Shown one piece after another: positions 1 to 7,917 of a DNA stretch of 42,726 nt. The translations under genes and the position numbers were made by a program. Source of the stretch: Lachnospiraceae bacterium (GTDB lineage Bacteria > Bacillota > Clostridia > Lachnospirales > Lachnospiraceae). The notes under the pieces are model-generated. The model saw only the letters and a program-made list of their open reading frames with translations. It had not been told where the DNA came from and searched no databases. The DNA is taken from positions 1 through 42,726 of the forward strand of contig JAFVBE010000004.1 of the NCBI GenBank assembly GCA_017480195.1, in the 5' to 3' direction. Positions within the stretch are counted from its first letter, which is position 1. Every line of letters starts with the position of its first letter.

Positions 1-57
1 TATCTTATTCCTAAAAATAAACGAATTGAAAAATATAAAGAGAAATGGTGTGCATAG
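1..57 (+). CDS. C-terminal end of a gene entering from the left edge
   Basis: The first 18 codons of the plus strand are open in frame 1 and end at a TAG (55-57), reading a basic tail ending KEKWCA. A strong hairpin follows directly (61-87), which is what the end of a plus-strand gene would look like. The stretch is far too short to assign a family. It could also be chance open frame. Confidence 0.3.
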   Translation, partial: YLIPKNKRIEKYKEKWCA

Positions 58-60
58 AAA

Positions 61-87
61 AACGACCGCACACTTTGTACGGTCGTT
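61..87. terminator. Hairpin terminator, probably bidirectional
   Basis: An 8-bp perfect stem AACGACCG/CGGTCGTT closes an 11-nt loop. Read on the minus strand it is followed by TTTTTC, so it fits best as the end of the minus-strand mobile-element genes. Read on the plus strand it follows the ORF ending at 57, with a weaker T-rich tail. Confidence 0.65.
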
Positions 88-119
88 CATTAGCACTTTA
101 TTTTAGATATTTAACCTGT

Positions 120-191
120 CTACTTGACAGGGGGCATATCAACTGCCTCTGTTAAAAACATTGCATTTTTTATTTTGATAATAATTAAAAA
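120..191 (-). pseudogene. C-terminal coding fossil, mobile-element type
   Basis: Downstream of the MobC-like gene the minus strand holds a short open stretch of 23 codons ending TEAVDMPPVK-stop, preceded by an in-frame stop. The tail has the feel of the C-terminus of a recombinase or relaxase from clostridial mobile elements, but that is memory-based and not provable from 23 residues. If right, it is what remains of the gene that once followed mobC. Confidence 0.25.
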
Positions 192-232
192 TTATGTTTT
201 TGGTCAAAAAACAATTTACAATTTTTGATAAA

Positions 233-622
233 TCATCTATTATTTCTGCAATAGATTTTTTCAAAAATTTCTAAAATGTCTCTTATCACTTCCAATGTTC
301 CATAATCCATTTCAGATAAGTCACCGGATAAATATACATGTTTTTTAATTTCTTCCAACTGTTTTTTTATCTCATCAAAAGTTTTTATATTTCCTTTAAC
401 AAGTATGGTTTGATACAAGCAGCTTTGAATAAAAAACTCACTTTTCGAAAGTCCCGACAAATTAATTCTGTTATCAATCAGAGCTTTTTCTTGTGGAAAA
501 ACTCTGAAATTTATAATAACATTTCTTTTCCTTGCCTTTTCATTTTTCTTTTTCTTTGGTGTACCGCTTGATTGAGTCGGTCTTCTATAAATCTTATCCT
601 TACCTGTTTCGTTATTATTCAT
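233..622 (-). CDS. MobC-like plasmid mobilization (relaxosome) protein
   Basis: The 129-residue protein has a basic, disordered N-terminus rich in K/R/P/T, then a segment (NVIINFRVFPQEKALID...LSGLSKSEFFIQ) typical of the ribbon-helix-helix region of MobC/relaxosome accessory proteins, then a C-terminal helical part. MobC helps the relaxase open DNA at oriT during conjugal mobilization. I chose the ATG at 622 because GGAGG lies 8-9 bases upstream; the longer form starting at 655 has no such site. It overlaps the end of the upstream recombinase-tail ORF by 8 bp, so translation is probably coupled. No relaxase gene follows it, so the element looks defective. Confidence 0.75.
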   Translation of the reverse strand: MNNNETGKDKIYRRPTQSSGTPKKKKNEKARKRNVIINFRVFPQEKALIDNRINLSGLSKSEFFIQSCLYQTILVKGNIKTFDEIKKQLEEIKKHVYLSGDLSEMDYGTLEVIRDILEIFEKIYCRNNR

Positions 623-917
623 TATCACTATCCTCCTCAATATCAACAAATGCATTATTAAGACTTTTTGCCATATCCCTTTGTACCGATGGATAAAGGT
701 GTGAATATCTTTCTGTTACTGTTACACTCTCATGCCCTAACCGTTCGGCAACAAACCTCATATCAAGATATATCTTAAATGATGCATAATTGATATCGCG
801 AACTGCGTCTGAATGAAACAAGGACGGTGTAATACGCACATAACCCTTTTCATTACCGTTTGGGCTACGGCTTTCGTAAGGCTTGAAAAGAACGATTGTA
901 TCTTTTCTTCTTGCCAA
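615..917 (-). pseudogene. Chimeric ORF: element-borne N-terminus joined to tyrosine recombinase C-terminus
   Basis: The first ~52 residues (MARRKDTIVLFKPYESRSPN...) look like a small conserved protein of Firmicute mobile elements. The rest (RFVAERLGHESVTVTERYSH...) is the C-terminal end of a phage-type integrase, with the LGH box and the TERYSHL motif that carries the catalytic tyrosine. The conserved catalytic R and the rest of the catalytic domain are missing, so it cannot be an active recombinase. The frame is intact across the junction. The likely start is TTG at 917, with GGGG 6 bases upstream. I read it as the product of a deletion that fused two genes, possibly through similar codons for D(M/L)RFVA. 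Confidence 0.7.
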
Positions 918-1003
918 TTTCTACCCCTTTCCTTGAAAAGAAATGTACAATATGCTAATATAAGAATTGCGAATAGTTATATGTGCATATTTGTACATAT
1001 ACC

Positions 1004-1026
1004 GGCTCCTGTTTTTCTCAGGAGCC
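1004..1026 (+). terminator. Hairpin followed by T-rich run
   Basis: A perfect 7-bp stem GGCTCCT/AGGAGCC with a 9-nt loop is followed on the plus strand by TTTTCTTTTC, giving a textbook terminator orientation for plus-strand transcription. No plus-strand gene precedes it, so it may protect the minus-strand operon from antisense reading or mark a lost gene. Confidence 0.45.
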
Positions 1027-1051
1027 TTTTCTTTTCAATATTCATTCTTTA

Positions 1052-1246
1052 TTATCTCCTTTGCATGCAGGCTTCTTCATAGTATATCCTATTAATCTTT
1101 CCGGACATAACTAAAAGCTTTGGATTTTCTTTCTTCATTTGTGTTGACAGTTCCTTAATAATTGCGTATGCCTTACTGCGACTACAACCCCAATCTTCCA
1201 TAACCTTTTGTACATCCACATACATAGGCTCTGTTGTATTTTTCAT
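1052..1246 (-). CDS. Excisionase-like small HTH DNA-binding protein
   Basis: This 64-residue protein begins MKNTTEPMYVDVQKVMEDWG, followed by CSRSKAYAIIKELSTQM, the helix-turn-helix pattern of small excisionase/MerR-like proteins of integrative elements. Such proteins bend DNA at att sites or regulate element genes. The start at 1246 is supported by GGAGGCG just upstream. A consensus promoter (TTGACA-17-TATACT on the minus strand, 1297-1325) drives it divergently from the XRE gene. The position next to an integrase tail supports an excision-control role, but the family alone cannot prove it. Confidence 0.65.
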   Translation of the reverse strand: MKNTTEPMYVDVQKVMEDWGCSRSKAYAIIKELSTQMKKENPKLLVMSGKINRIYYEEACMQRR

Positions 1247-1283
1247 ATGTAACGCCTCCTCTTCTGTACTTTATTTATATTAT

Positions 1284-1411
1284 CTGTACAATGCACAGTA
1301 TATCACTATAAATTACAGATGTCAATAATAAAATTTGTATTTTATTTATTTTCTTTGCATTGAAAAGTTTTTTATCTTTTCATTGCACATTTATATTGTC
1401 TTTGGTATAAT
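1284..1411. promoter_or_regulatory. Divergent promoters with three related operator half-sites
   Basis: Minus strand: TTGACA (1320-1325), 17 bp, TATACT (1297-1302) for the HTH gene at 1246. Plus strand: TTGCAC (1383-1388), 17 bp, TATAAT (1406-1411) with extended -10 TGG for the XRE gene. Three copies of a 12-mer close to TGCATTGAAAAG are present: plus 1356-1367, minus 1376-1387 (together an 11/12 inverted repeat overlapping the XRE -35) and minus 1284-1295 (TGCATTGTACAG, just downstream of the HTH -10). This fits a repressor that controls both promoters. Confidence 0.7.
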
Positions 1412-1433
1412 ATGCTAAATGGAGGTTTTTATA

Positions 1434-1898
1434 ATGGGATATGGAAAGAATTTAGAAAAAGCAATTAAAGAAAAGGGCTGGTCTGTCGCAGAGACAGCAC
1501 GCAGAACAAATGTCAATGTAAACACAATTCACGGTATTATAAGGAGAGATTCCCCTGTAAGATACGACCATGCATTAAGACTTTCTAATGTTTTAGGTAT
1601 AGATATAAAAGAAATATGCAAGGAAAATCCTTATGATGATGGAGATGTATTACCTGCCCTACTTCCTGATGGCAGAGGTGCATTTACCAAGCTTGATAAA
1701 AGTGCTTATATAAAGCACAGACTTAACTCTATACTTGATATATATAAGTATAGCGACTATCCGATTATCGACCAGCTCATTACTAATTTTTATATGATGG
1801 ATGATGCCGGAAGAAAGCAATTTATAGATTATGCGAATTTTATATTACAGACTAATACTGATAAAGACAGAGCGAACGAAGTAAAACAAATAGAATAA
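1434..1898 (+). CDS. XRE-family transcriptional regulator of the mobile element
   Basis: The 154-residue protein starts with a Cro/cI-type helix-turn-helix (about residues 5-58: LEKAIKEKGWSVAETARRTN...NTIHGIIR...) followed by a ~95-residue C-terminal part without a recognised protease or ligand domain. It probably acts as the element's repressor. The ATG at 1434 was chosen over the one at 1419 because GGAGG (1421-1425) sits 8 bases upstream of it. It is transcribed away from the HTH/integrase-tail/MobC genes, like phage and ICE immunity modules. The operator-like repeats overlapping its own promoter suggest autoregulation. It ends just before the terminator shared with guaA. Confidence 0.85.
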   Translation: MGYGKNLEKAIKEKGWSVAETARRTNVNVNTIHGIIRRDSPVRYDHALRLSNVLGIDIKEICKENPYDDGDVLPALLPDGRGAFTKLDKSAYIKHRLNSILDIYKYSDYPIIDQLITNFYMMDDAGRKQFIDYANFILQTNTDKDRANEVKQIE

Positions 1899-1925
1899 TC
1901 TGCAACGATTTTGCAACGATAAAAA

Positions 1926-1956
1926 TCGGGAAGTCTTATTTTATAAGGCTTCCCGA
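1926..1956. terminator. Bidirectional terminator between XRE gene and guaA
   Basis: A 14-bp near-perfect stem beginning TCGGGAAG closes a 3-nt loop. On the minus strand it is followed by TTTTTATC, ending guaA transcription; on the plus strand it follows the XRE gene. The same stem sequence reappears in the terminator at 40934-40966. Two direct copies of GCAACGAT lie just before it (1902-1920). Confidence 0.8.
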
Positions 1957-1966
1957 CTATTTTCCA

Positions 1967-3576
1967 TTATTCCATCTCTATAGTTCCGGGTGGCTTACTC
2001 GTCAAATCATACATTACCCTGTTTACACCCTTAACTTCATTAATTATTCTATTCATAACCCTCTGTAATACTTCAAACGGTATATCCGTACAGTCGGCGG
2101 TCATGAAGTCACTGGTATTGACTGCACGAAGTGCGACTGCATAGTCATAGGTTCTGAAATCTCCCATTACTCCTACCGAGCGCATATTGGTCAAGGCAGC
2201 GAAATACTGATTTGGCTTGGTTTTGATTAAACCTTCATCAAATGCTTTATCTATCTCCTCGCGATAGATCGCATCCGCATCCTGAACCATTTTACCTTTT
2301 CAGCGGTTATATCGCCGACTATTCTTATACCGAGTCCCGGTCCGGGGAATGGCTGGCGGAATACAAGATAATCAGGTATGCCAAGCTCAAGTCCTGCTTT
2401 TCTTACCTCGTCTTTAAAAAGCATACGAAGAGGTTCGATTATCTCCTTAAAGTCCACATAATCAGGCAGTCCTCCCACATTGTGGTGACTCTTTATAACT
2501 GCTGATTTGCCAAGTCCCGATTCTATAACATCCGGATAGATGGTTCCCTGAACAAGAAAATCAACTGCTCCGATTTTCCTTGCCTCCTCTTCAAATACAC
2601 GGATAAATTCTTCTCCGATTATCTTTCTTTTATCTTCAGGTTCTGTAACACCTGCAAGCTTTATGTAAAATCTATCCTGAGCATTAACTCTTATAAAGTT
2701 AAGGTCGTATGGTCCCTCCGGACCGAATACCGCCTCTACCTCATCTCCTTCATTTTTACGAAGAAGTCCGTGGTCTACAAATACACAGGTAAGCTGCTTT
2801 CCTACTGCCTTCGACAAAAGCACTGCCGCAACAGAGGAATCAACTCCACCCGATAATGCACATAAAACCTTTCCATTCCCGACCTTTTCACGTATCTGCT
2901 GTATAGTTGTTTCAACAAAGGAATCCATACGCCAGTCACCTGTGCATCCGCATACCTTATATACAAAGTTGCTAATCATCTTCTGACCATCTTCGGTATG
3001 CATTACCTCAGGATGAAACTGTGTTGCATAAAAGCTTCTGCTCTCATCCTCCATAGCTGCCACAGGGCAATCCTTGGTATGTGCTGTAATCCTAAATCCC
3101 TCAGGTACCTTTGCTATGTAATCCGTATGACTCATCCAGGTATTAATCTTATCTGAAACATCATCAAATAGCTTGGATGATATATCGCTTGATTCTACTT
3201 CGACATCTGCATTTTGATCATCTGATGATGCCGAACCTGTATCTATAAATGTTTCCGTCCGTCCATACTCACTTACCGGCGCAGTCTTAACCTCTCCTCC
3301 AAGAGTATATGCCATAAGCTGTGAGCCATAACATATTCCAAGTATCGGAACTCCTATATCAAATATTTCCTTTCCGTAACTTGGCGAATCGCCTTTATAG
3401 ACGCTGTTCGGACCACCTGTAAATATAATCCCCTTCGGATTCATTGCCTTAATCTTGTCAAGTGTAAGTGTATAAGGATGAACCTCCGCATACACATTAC
3501 ATTCTCTTACTCTTCTTGCTATAAGCTGATTATACTGTCCTCCAAAATCAAGAACGATAATCATTTCCTTATCCAT
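1967..3576 (-). CDS. guaA: GMP synthase (glutamine-hydrolysing), frameshifted in this sequence
   Basis: GuaA converts XMP, glutamine and ATP to GMP in purine synthesis. The N-terminal class I amidotransferase has C82 (GICYGSQ), H188 and E190 (QFHPE). The ATP pyrophosphatase has the PP-loop SGGVDSS, and the dimer domain includes [12 protein letters not shown]. The frame breaks near 2290: upstream reads AEKVKW..., downstream resumes as [12 protein letters not shown]... and ends PPGTIEME. One A is missing from an A-run (TTTT at 2290-2293 on the plus strand); restoring it gives about 536 residues. An acidic/serine-rich stretch at about residues 113-134 appears to be an insertion relative to the family norm. 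Start at 3576 has GAGAGG upstream. A missing base in a homopolymer of an important gene suggests a sequencing or assembly error, but a real mutation cannot be excluded. Confidence 0.93.
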
Positions 3577-3629
3577 ATGTAAATCCTCTCTAACATATAA
3601 ATTAATATGTGATAATTAAAAACAAAAGC

Positions 3630-3821
3630 AGCTTGCATATATAAGATAAATCTATAAGCAGGTACTATGAGCCGCCGGTACTTAGTGATTTGTATGGGAA
3701 GCATAATTATCTTTACGAAGTAAAAGATAATTATGACTTATAGACAAAGAACTTAGTACCGCTGCGTGTGAATCGTAGCGAGAGCGTGCCTGCGATAGGT
3801 TTTATCTTATATATGCAAGCT
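3630..3821 (-). repeat. Dispersed palindromic element, copy A
   Basis: Perfect 21-bp inverted arms (3630-3650 and 3801-3821, outermost AGCTTG) enclose two conserved core segments (3654-3685 and 3752-3796), between which lies a further perfect 13-bp hairpin (3702-3714/3723-3735). The cores pair partly with each other (GCAGG/CCTGC, CGGTACT/AGTACCG). The cores match copy B at 16904-17026 in 74 of 77 positions, while arms and inner hairpin differ in sequence. It fills the intergenic space between ctpA and guaA. It could be a MITE-like or REP-like element or a structured RNA. Confidence 0.85.
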
Positions 3822-3837
3822 TCACTATGTAGAGCCA

Positions 3838-5073
3838 TCACTTTTTACTATTAATTATCTCTATTGCCTTATCAAGCTGTGCATCCTCATCATGTGGAAG
3901 ATTAACAGCATTCTGTCTGCCGTCAGCAAGCTCAACCACATAGTCTGGTTCAATTCCTATGGTGTGGATATCCGAACCATTCGGAGTAAAGTACTTAGCA
4001 ATGGTTATCTTGATTGCCGTACCATCACTAAGAGGTATAACAGATTGAACAATACCTTTTCCAAAGGTCGTTGTTCCGACGATTGTAGCTTTGCCGCTGT
4101 CTTTCAAAGCACCTGTGAATATTTCTGAAGCACTGGCACTATTGCCATTTACAAGAACAACCATAGGCATATTAATCTGTTGTTCCTCATCTGACTCATA
4201 ATCATTTATAACCCTTCCATCTCTATCCTCGACAGTAACTATAGTCCCTTCACCCATTATATAATCACACATTTCCGTAACTGCATTAAGCAATCCGCCG
4301 GGATTATCACGAAGGTCGAATATAAGTCCCTTTGCTCCATCTGCTATAGCTTTCTCTATCGCCTCTTCGAATTCCTTCGGAGTATTGTCATAGAACTGCT
4401 GAACCTGAATAAGTGCGATATTATCATCCAGCATTTCTGAGTATACAGAATAATTCTCTACAACCCGTCTTGGGATATCAAATTCAAGATAATCTCCCTC
4501 GCTTGCTCTGTATACTTTAATATGGGCGGTCGTATCAGCTTCGCCTCTTATCATATCTACAACTAATGTAAGCTCCTGATCAGTAATCTCTGTACCATCA
4601 ACCTCAACTATCTGATCCTCAGGCATAAGCCCTGCTTCCTCTGCAGGACTATTGGGAATAGGGCGTACCACAGTTACTCGCATAGTCTCATCCTGTGTGA
4701 CAACCGCACCGACTCCGACATATTCGCCTGAGTCTTCTTCCATAAGTTCTTCATATTCTTCTTTTGTATAATATACGGAATACGGATCATCTAACCCCTC
4801 CATAATTCCGTCATACAGGGCTTCCTCCTGCTTTTCTCTATCGATGTCAAAATAAAAATAGCTATCGATATAACGGTTAATTTCATCAATCTTTTTATTG
4901 ACATCACTATCATCAAGCAAATCTCCGTCTGAGGACTTTGAGCCTGAATTCGTACTTATATTTATGGAATCTTTTTCTTTTTTACCATTATTGTTATTCC
5001 ATGGCATTGTGCAACCGGATAAGCCAAGCACAACTGTCAAAGATAAAACAACTGATACTATTTTCTTTTTCAT
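3838..5073 (-). CDS. S41 carboxy-terminal processing protease, lipoprotein
   Basis: This 411-residue CtpA/CtpB-type serine protease begins with a lipoprotein signal peptide (MKKKIVSVVLSL..., lipobox LSGC, Cys about residue 21), followed by a polar linker. A PDZ domain (about 115-195, EYVGVGAVV...PAEEAGLMPEDQIVEVDG) feeds the S41 catalytic domain. The Ser/Lys dyad is visible: Ser in NGNSASASE and Lys in TFGKGIVQS. It acts outside the membrane, cutting C-termini of exported proteins. It is the last gene of ftsE-ftsX-M23-ctpA and starts 17 bp after the M23 gene, with AGGAG 8 bases before ATG. The context suggests it tunes the division hydrolase; that is inference. Confidence 0.93.
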   Translation of the reverse strand: MKKKIVSVVLSLTVVLGLSGCTMPWNNNNGKKEKDSINISTNSGSKSSDGDLLDDSDVNKKIDEINRYIDSYFYFDIDREKQEEALYDGIMEGLDDPYSVYYTKEEYEELMEEDSGEYVGVGAVVTQDETMRVTVVRPIPNSPAEEAGLMPEDQIVEVDGTEITDQELTLVVDMIRGEADTTAHIKVYRASEGDYLEFDIPRRVVENYSVYSEMLDDNIALIQVQQFYDNTPKEFEEAIEKAIADGAKGLIFDLRDNPGGLLNAVTEMCDYIMGEGTIVTVEDRDGRVINDYESDEEQQINMPMVVLVNGNSASASEIFTGALKDSGKATIVGTTTFGKGIVQSVIPLSDGTAIKITIAKYFTPNGSDIHTIGIEPDYVVELADGRQNAVNLPHDEDAQLDKAIEIINSKK

Positions 5074-5089
5074 TATTAACTCCTAAATC

Positions 5090-6256
5090 TTATAGATATG
5101 GCTGTGGATCAACTCTCACTCCGTTTATTCTAACACCAAAGTGGCAATGCGGACCGGTCGAATATCCGGTACTTCCTGAATAAGCAATAACCTGACCTCT
5201 GGATACATAATCTCCCACATTCACAAGTCTCTGCGAATTATGCATATACTCTGTAGCGACTCCATCTCCATGGTCGATAACTATATATTCACCTGCTGAA
5301 CTGCTGTAATAAGAAGCAATAACTGTTCCTGACTCTCCGGCAAGTATTGGAGTTCCCATAGGGCATGCTATATCAAGCCCCTGATGAACAGTTCCCCATC
5401 TTGGTCCAAATGTTGATGTTATTGTACCACCGCTTGATACAGGCCACTGAAAATTTCCTCCCGTATAATAGACAGGCACATCTAATCCTTGCACAGCCGC
5501 GGCCTCTGCCTGCTTTCTACGTTCTTCCATAATGGCAGCTATCTGTGCATCTATATCATCCATACCTGCCTGATACTGTGCTATCTGCTCATTATAACCA
5601 TCTATGGATGCATTATAATTACTTATTTGTGTTTCCTTGCCTTCTATCATAATCTCTACAGCATCTCTATCTTCTGTAAGCTGATCCTCTATTACCTGAA
5701 CCTGTGCAAGCTGGTCGTTTAATGTATCCTGTGTGTCAGATATTTCTTGTTTTATATCTATCAACTGGTTTAATAACATGGCATCGTATTTATATATTTG
5801 CTCACCATACTCATCCTGATTGACCATATTTGATATATCAGACGATGTAAATACAACATCAAGATAACTATCATCGCCGTTCTCATATGCATACTGAATA
5901 CGCAGCTTCATAGCATCATACTGTTCTTCTTCCTTCTCTATGGCATTTTCAAGCTGTACCTCAGTTACATCTATCGCGTCATTTAATTCCAGCTTCTGTT
6001 CCTCAAGATCATTAATCTGTGTATTAAGCTCACTAACCTGTGCATCAAGCTCCTGTATGGCAGCAAGAATATTATCCCTCTCAGTATCCATCTTGTCTAC
6101 GATAGCCTGAGCCTCTTTCTTTTTATCTTCTAATTCTCCCTTCTGACCTTCCAAGTCAGATATTGTGTCGGCATTTACATTTACTACATTTAACAGTATT
6201 GCTCCAACTATAAAAAATGATAGCAATGTCTTCAAAATAATCCGCATCTTTCGCAT
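5090..6256 (-). CDS. M23 murein hydrolase with coiled coil (PcsB/EnvC-like FtsEX partner)
   Basis: The 388-residue secreted protein has a signal peptide (to about NVNA-DT, residue 30), then a long coiled-coil region (about 33-245) rich in E/Q/L, and a C-terminal LytM/M23 domain (about 268-388). Zinc ligands are present in HQGLDIA and HCHFG, so it should be an active peptidoglycan endopeptidase. Coiled-coil M23 proteins beside ftsEX (EnvC, PcsB-like, RipC) are typically activated by the FtsEX complex through the coiled coil. I moved the start to the ATG at 6256, 8 bases after AGGAGG; the ATG at 6262 is only 2 bases from it. The gene follows ftsX by 13 bp. Confidence 0.9.
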   Translation of the reverse strand: MRKMRIILKTLLSFFIVGAILLNVVNVNADTISDLEGQKGELEDKKKEAQAIVDKMDTERDNILAAIQELDAQVSELNTQINDLEEQKLELNDAIDVTEVQLENAIEKEEEQYDAMKLRIQYAYENGDDSYLDVVFTSSDISNMVNQDEYGEQIYKYDAMLLNQLIDIKQEISDTQDTLNDQLAQVQVIEDQLTEDRDAVEIMIEGKETQISNYNASIDGYNEQIAQYQAGMDDIDAQIAAIMEERRKQAEAAAVQGLDVPVYYTGGNFQWPVSSGGTITSTFGPRWGTVHQGLDIACPMGTPILAGESGTVIASYYSSSAGEYIVIDHGDGVATEYMHNSQRLVNVGDYVSRGQVIAYSGSTGYSTGPHCHFGVRINGVRVDPQPYL

Positions 6257-6269
6257 CTTCATTACCTCC

Positions 6270-7181
6270 TTAAACCTTAAGGTGCTTTCTGGTTGTAACT
6301 AAACTGCCTATCAAACCTAAGCCTATACCGATAATTGCAGATATAGGAATTAATACTGAGAATAACTCATCAATAGGAACAAAAGCGAAATTATTAGAGA
6401 TAACATTGAACCTTCCTACTACATAAGATACCACCTTATCGTACATAAGCCATACCAGTGCAAGTGGAATAAGCGAACCAACCAATCCTATGACAACGCC
6501 TTCGACGATAAATGGTGCTCTAACGAAGAAATTTGTCGCTCCGATAAGTTTCATAATGGCTATCTCTTCTTTTCTTACTGTTATACCTATAGTTATTGTA
6601 TTACTTATAAGGAAAATTGATACAAATAAAAGTATGGCAATTATTCCTATCGAAGCATAGCTTACAACACTGCTTAATGCAGATATACCATCAGCAGTAA
6701 CCTGCGATGTACGAATCTTCCTTACGCCATCCAAAGACTCAAGATAATTTACAAATTCCGCCTGATTACTTAAATCTGTCATGGTTATCTCATAAGATGC
6801 ACTGTTTGCCAAAGGATTGTCACCTGCAAATGAAGCCATAGCCGCCTCATAATTATCCTGATATCTTTCTCTTGCATAATTCTCCCACGCCTCATCAGCA
6901 GAAATAAAGTCCATAGTATTAACTTCATCCCTGAGTCGTATCTGTCCGCCTATAAGGTTAATATTCTCCTGCGATATGCCTTCATCAAAAAACACTGATA
7001 TAGTAACCGTATTTTTCAAATCGTTCATAGCTTCCCTGAAATTAACTATAATACAGTAAAAAATACCGAACAGAAAAAGACAGGATACTATGGTTCCTAC
7101 AGAAGCCAGAGAAAATAGTAAGTTTCTTCGTATATTTTTAAGTCCCTGTCTTATACTATATAATAATGAACTAATCCTCAT
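6270..7181 (-). CDS. ftsX: Cell division protein FtsX (ABC permease-like)
   Basis: The 303-residue protein has the FtsX layout: cytoplasmic N-terminus (MRISSLLYSIRQGLKNIRRN), TM1 near 22-50, an extracellular domain of about 110 residues, then three TM segments (about 172-200, 218-245, 270-295) and a basic tail TTRKHLKV. FtsX with FtsE forms a non-transporting ABC complex that transmits ATPase cycles across the membrane to peptidoglycan hydrolases. It overlaps ftsE by 11 bp, so translation is coupled, and is followed directly by the M23 hydrolase that it likely controls. Confidence 0.95.
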   Translation of the reverse strand: MRISSLLYSIRQGLKNIRRNLLFSLASVGTIVSCLFLFGIFYCIIVNFREAMNDLKNTVTISVFFDEGISQENINLIGGQIRLRDEVNTMDFISADEAWENYARERYQDNYEAAMASFAGDNPLANSASYEITMTDLSNQAEFVNYLESLDGVRKIRTSQVTADGISALSSVVSYASIGIIAILLFVSIFLISNTITIGITVRKEEIAIMKLIGATNFFVRAPFIVEGVVIGLVGSLIPLALVWLMYDKVVSYVVGRFNVISNNFAFVPIDELFSVLIPISAIIGIGLGLIGSLVTTRKHLKV

Positions 7182-7860
7182 CTATATAACCACCTTTTTC
7201 TTCATCACTAATTATCTCGCCCTTTTTGAGTGTGATAACTCGCTTTTTCATCATATTTACAATCTCTCTGTTATGAGTAACAACTACGACAGTAGTTCCC
7301 TTTTTATTAATATCCTCCAAGAGTCGCATAATCTCCCAGGAATTCTTAGGGTCAAGATTACCCGTCGGCTCATCGGCAAGCAAAAGCTCAGGCTTATTAA
7401 CCAAAGCTCTCGCAAGCGCAACTCTCTGCTGCTCGCCACCGGAAAGCTGCTTCGGATATGATTTGTACTTATCAGCAAGACCAACCAGCGTAAGCATAGC
7501 AGGTACCTGCCTTCTGATATATCTCGAAGGTGTCTCTACAACTCTCTGGGCAAATGCAACATTCTCATATATTGTTCTGTCCTTAAGCAGACGGAAATTC
7601 TGAAATACAACTCCTATTCTTCTTCTGACCTTAGGGATATTTCTGCGCTTTAATCTACTGTAATCAACTCCAACAACCTTAACTGTTCCGGAGGTCGGTT
7701 CCATCTCCTTTAATAAAAGCTTTATAAGTGAGGTTTTACCCGAACCGCTTGAACCGACTATGAATACGAATTCACCCGGTTCAATCTTGATATTAATATC
7801 GTTTAAAGCATATTTCTTACCGCCGGGATACTTGTACTTTACATGATCTAATTCTATCAT
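7171..7860 (-). CDS. ftsE: Cell division ATP-binding protein FtsE
   Basis: The 229-residue ABC ATPase has Walker A GSSGSGKT (37-44), Q-loop VFQNFRLL, signature LSGGEQQR, Walker B LLLADEPTG and H-loop VVVTHNRE. The VFQNFRLLKDRTIYENVAF stretch is characteristic of FtsE. It binds FtsX and drives activation of cell-wall hydrolases. It is the first gene of a four-gene operon; a promoter with TTGACA and TATAAT lies at 7918-7947. Confidence 0.96.
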   Translation of the reverse strand: MIELDHVKYKYPGGKKYALNDINIKIEPGEFVFIVGSSGSGKTSLIKLLLKEMEPTSGTVKVVGVDYSRLKRRNIPKVRRRIGVVFQNFRLLKDRTIYENVAFAQRVVETPSRYIRRQVPAMLTLVGLADKYKSYPKQLSGGEQQRVALARALVNKPELLLADEPTGNLDPKNSWEIMRLLEDINKKGTTVVVVTHNREIVNMMKKRVITLKKGEIISDEEKGGYIDED

Positions 7861-7917
7861 ATCAAAATTATCTCCTGTTGCTAAATATTACAAATTTGTT
7901 ACAAATATATTACAATT

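Noticed and set aside
1419-1433. Upstream ATG at 1419 for the XRE gene
   Set aside because: It overlaps the ribosome site GGAGG itself and has no site of its own; the ATG at 1434 is correctly spaced.
3630-3821. Purine riboswitch in the guaA leader
   Set aside because: I could not find the purine aptamer's conserved junction, and the same cores occur in copy B away from purine genes.
5489-5722. Plus-strand open frame inside the M23 gene
   Set aside because: It lies antisense to a long gene with clear family motifs and has no ribosome site.
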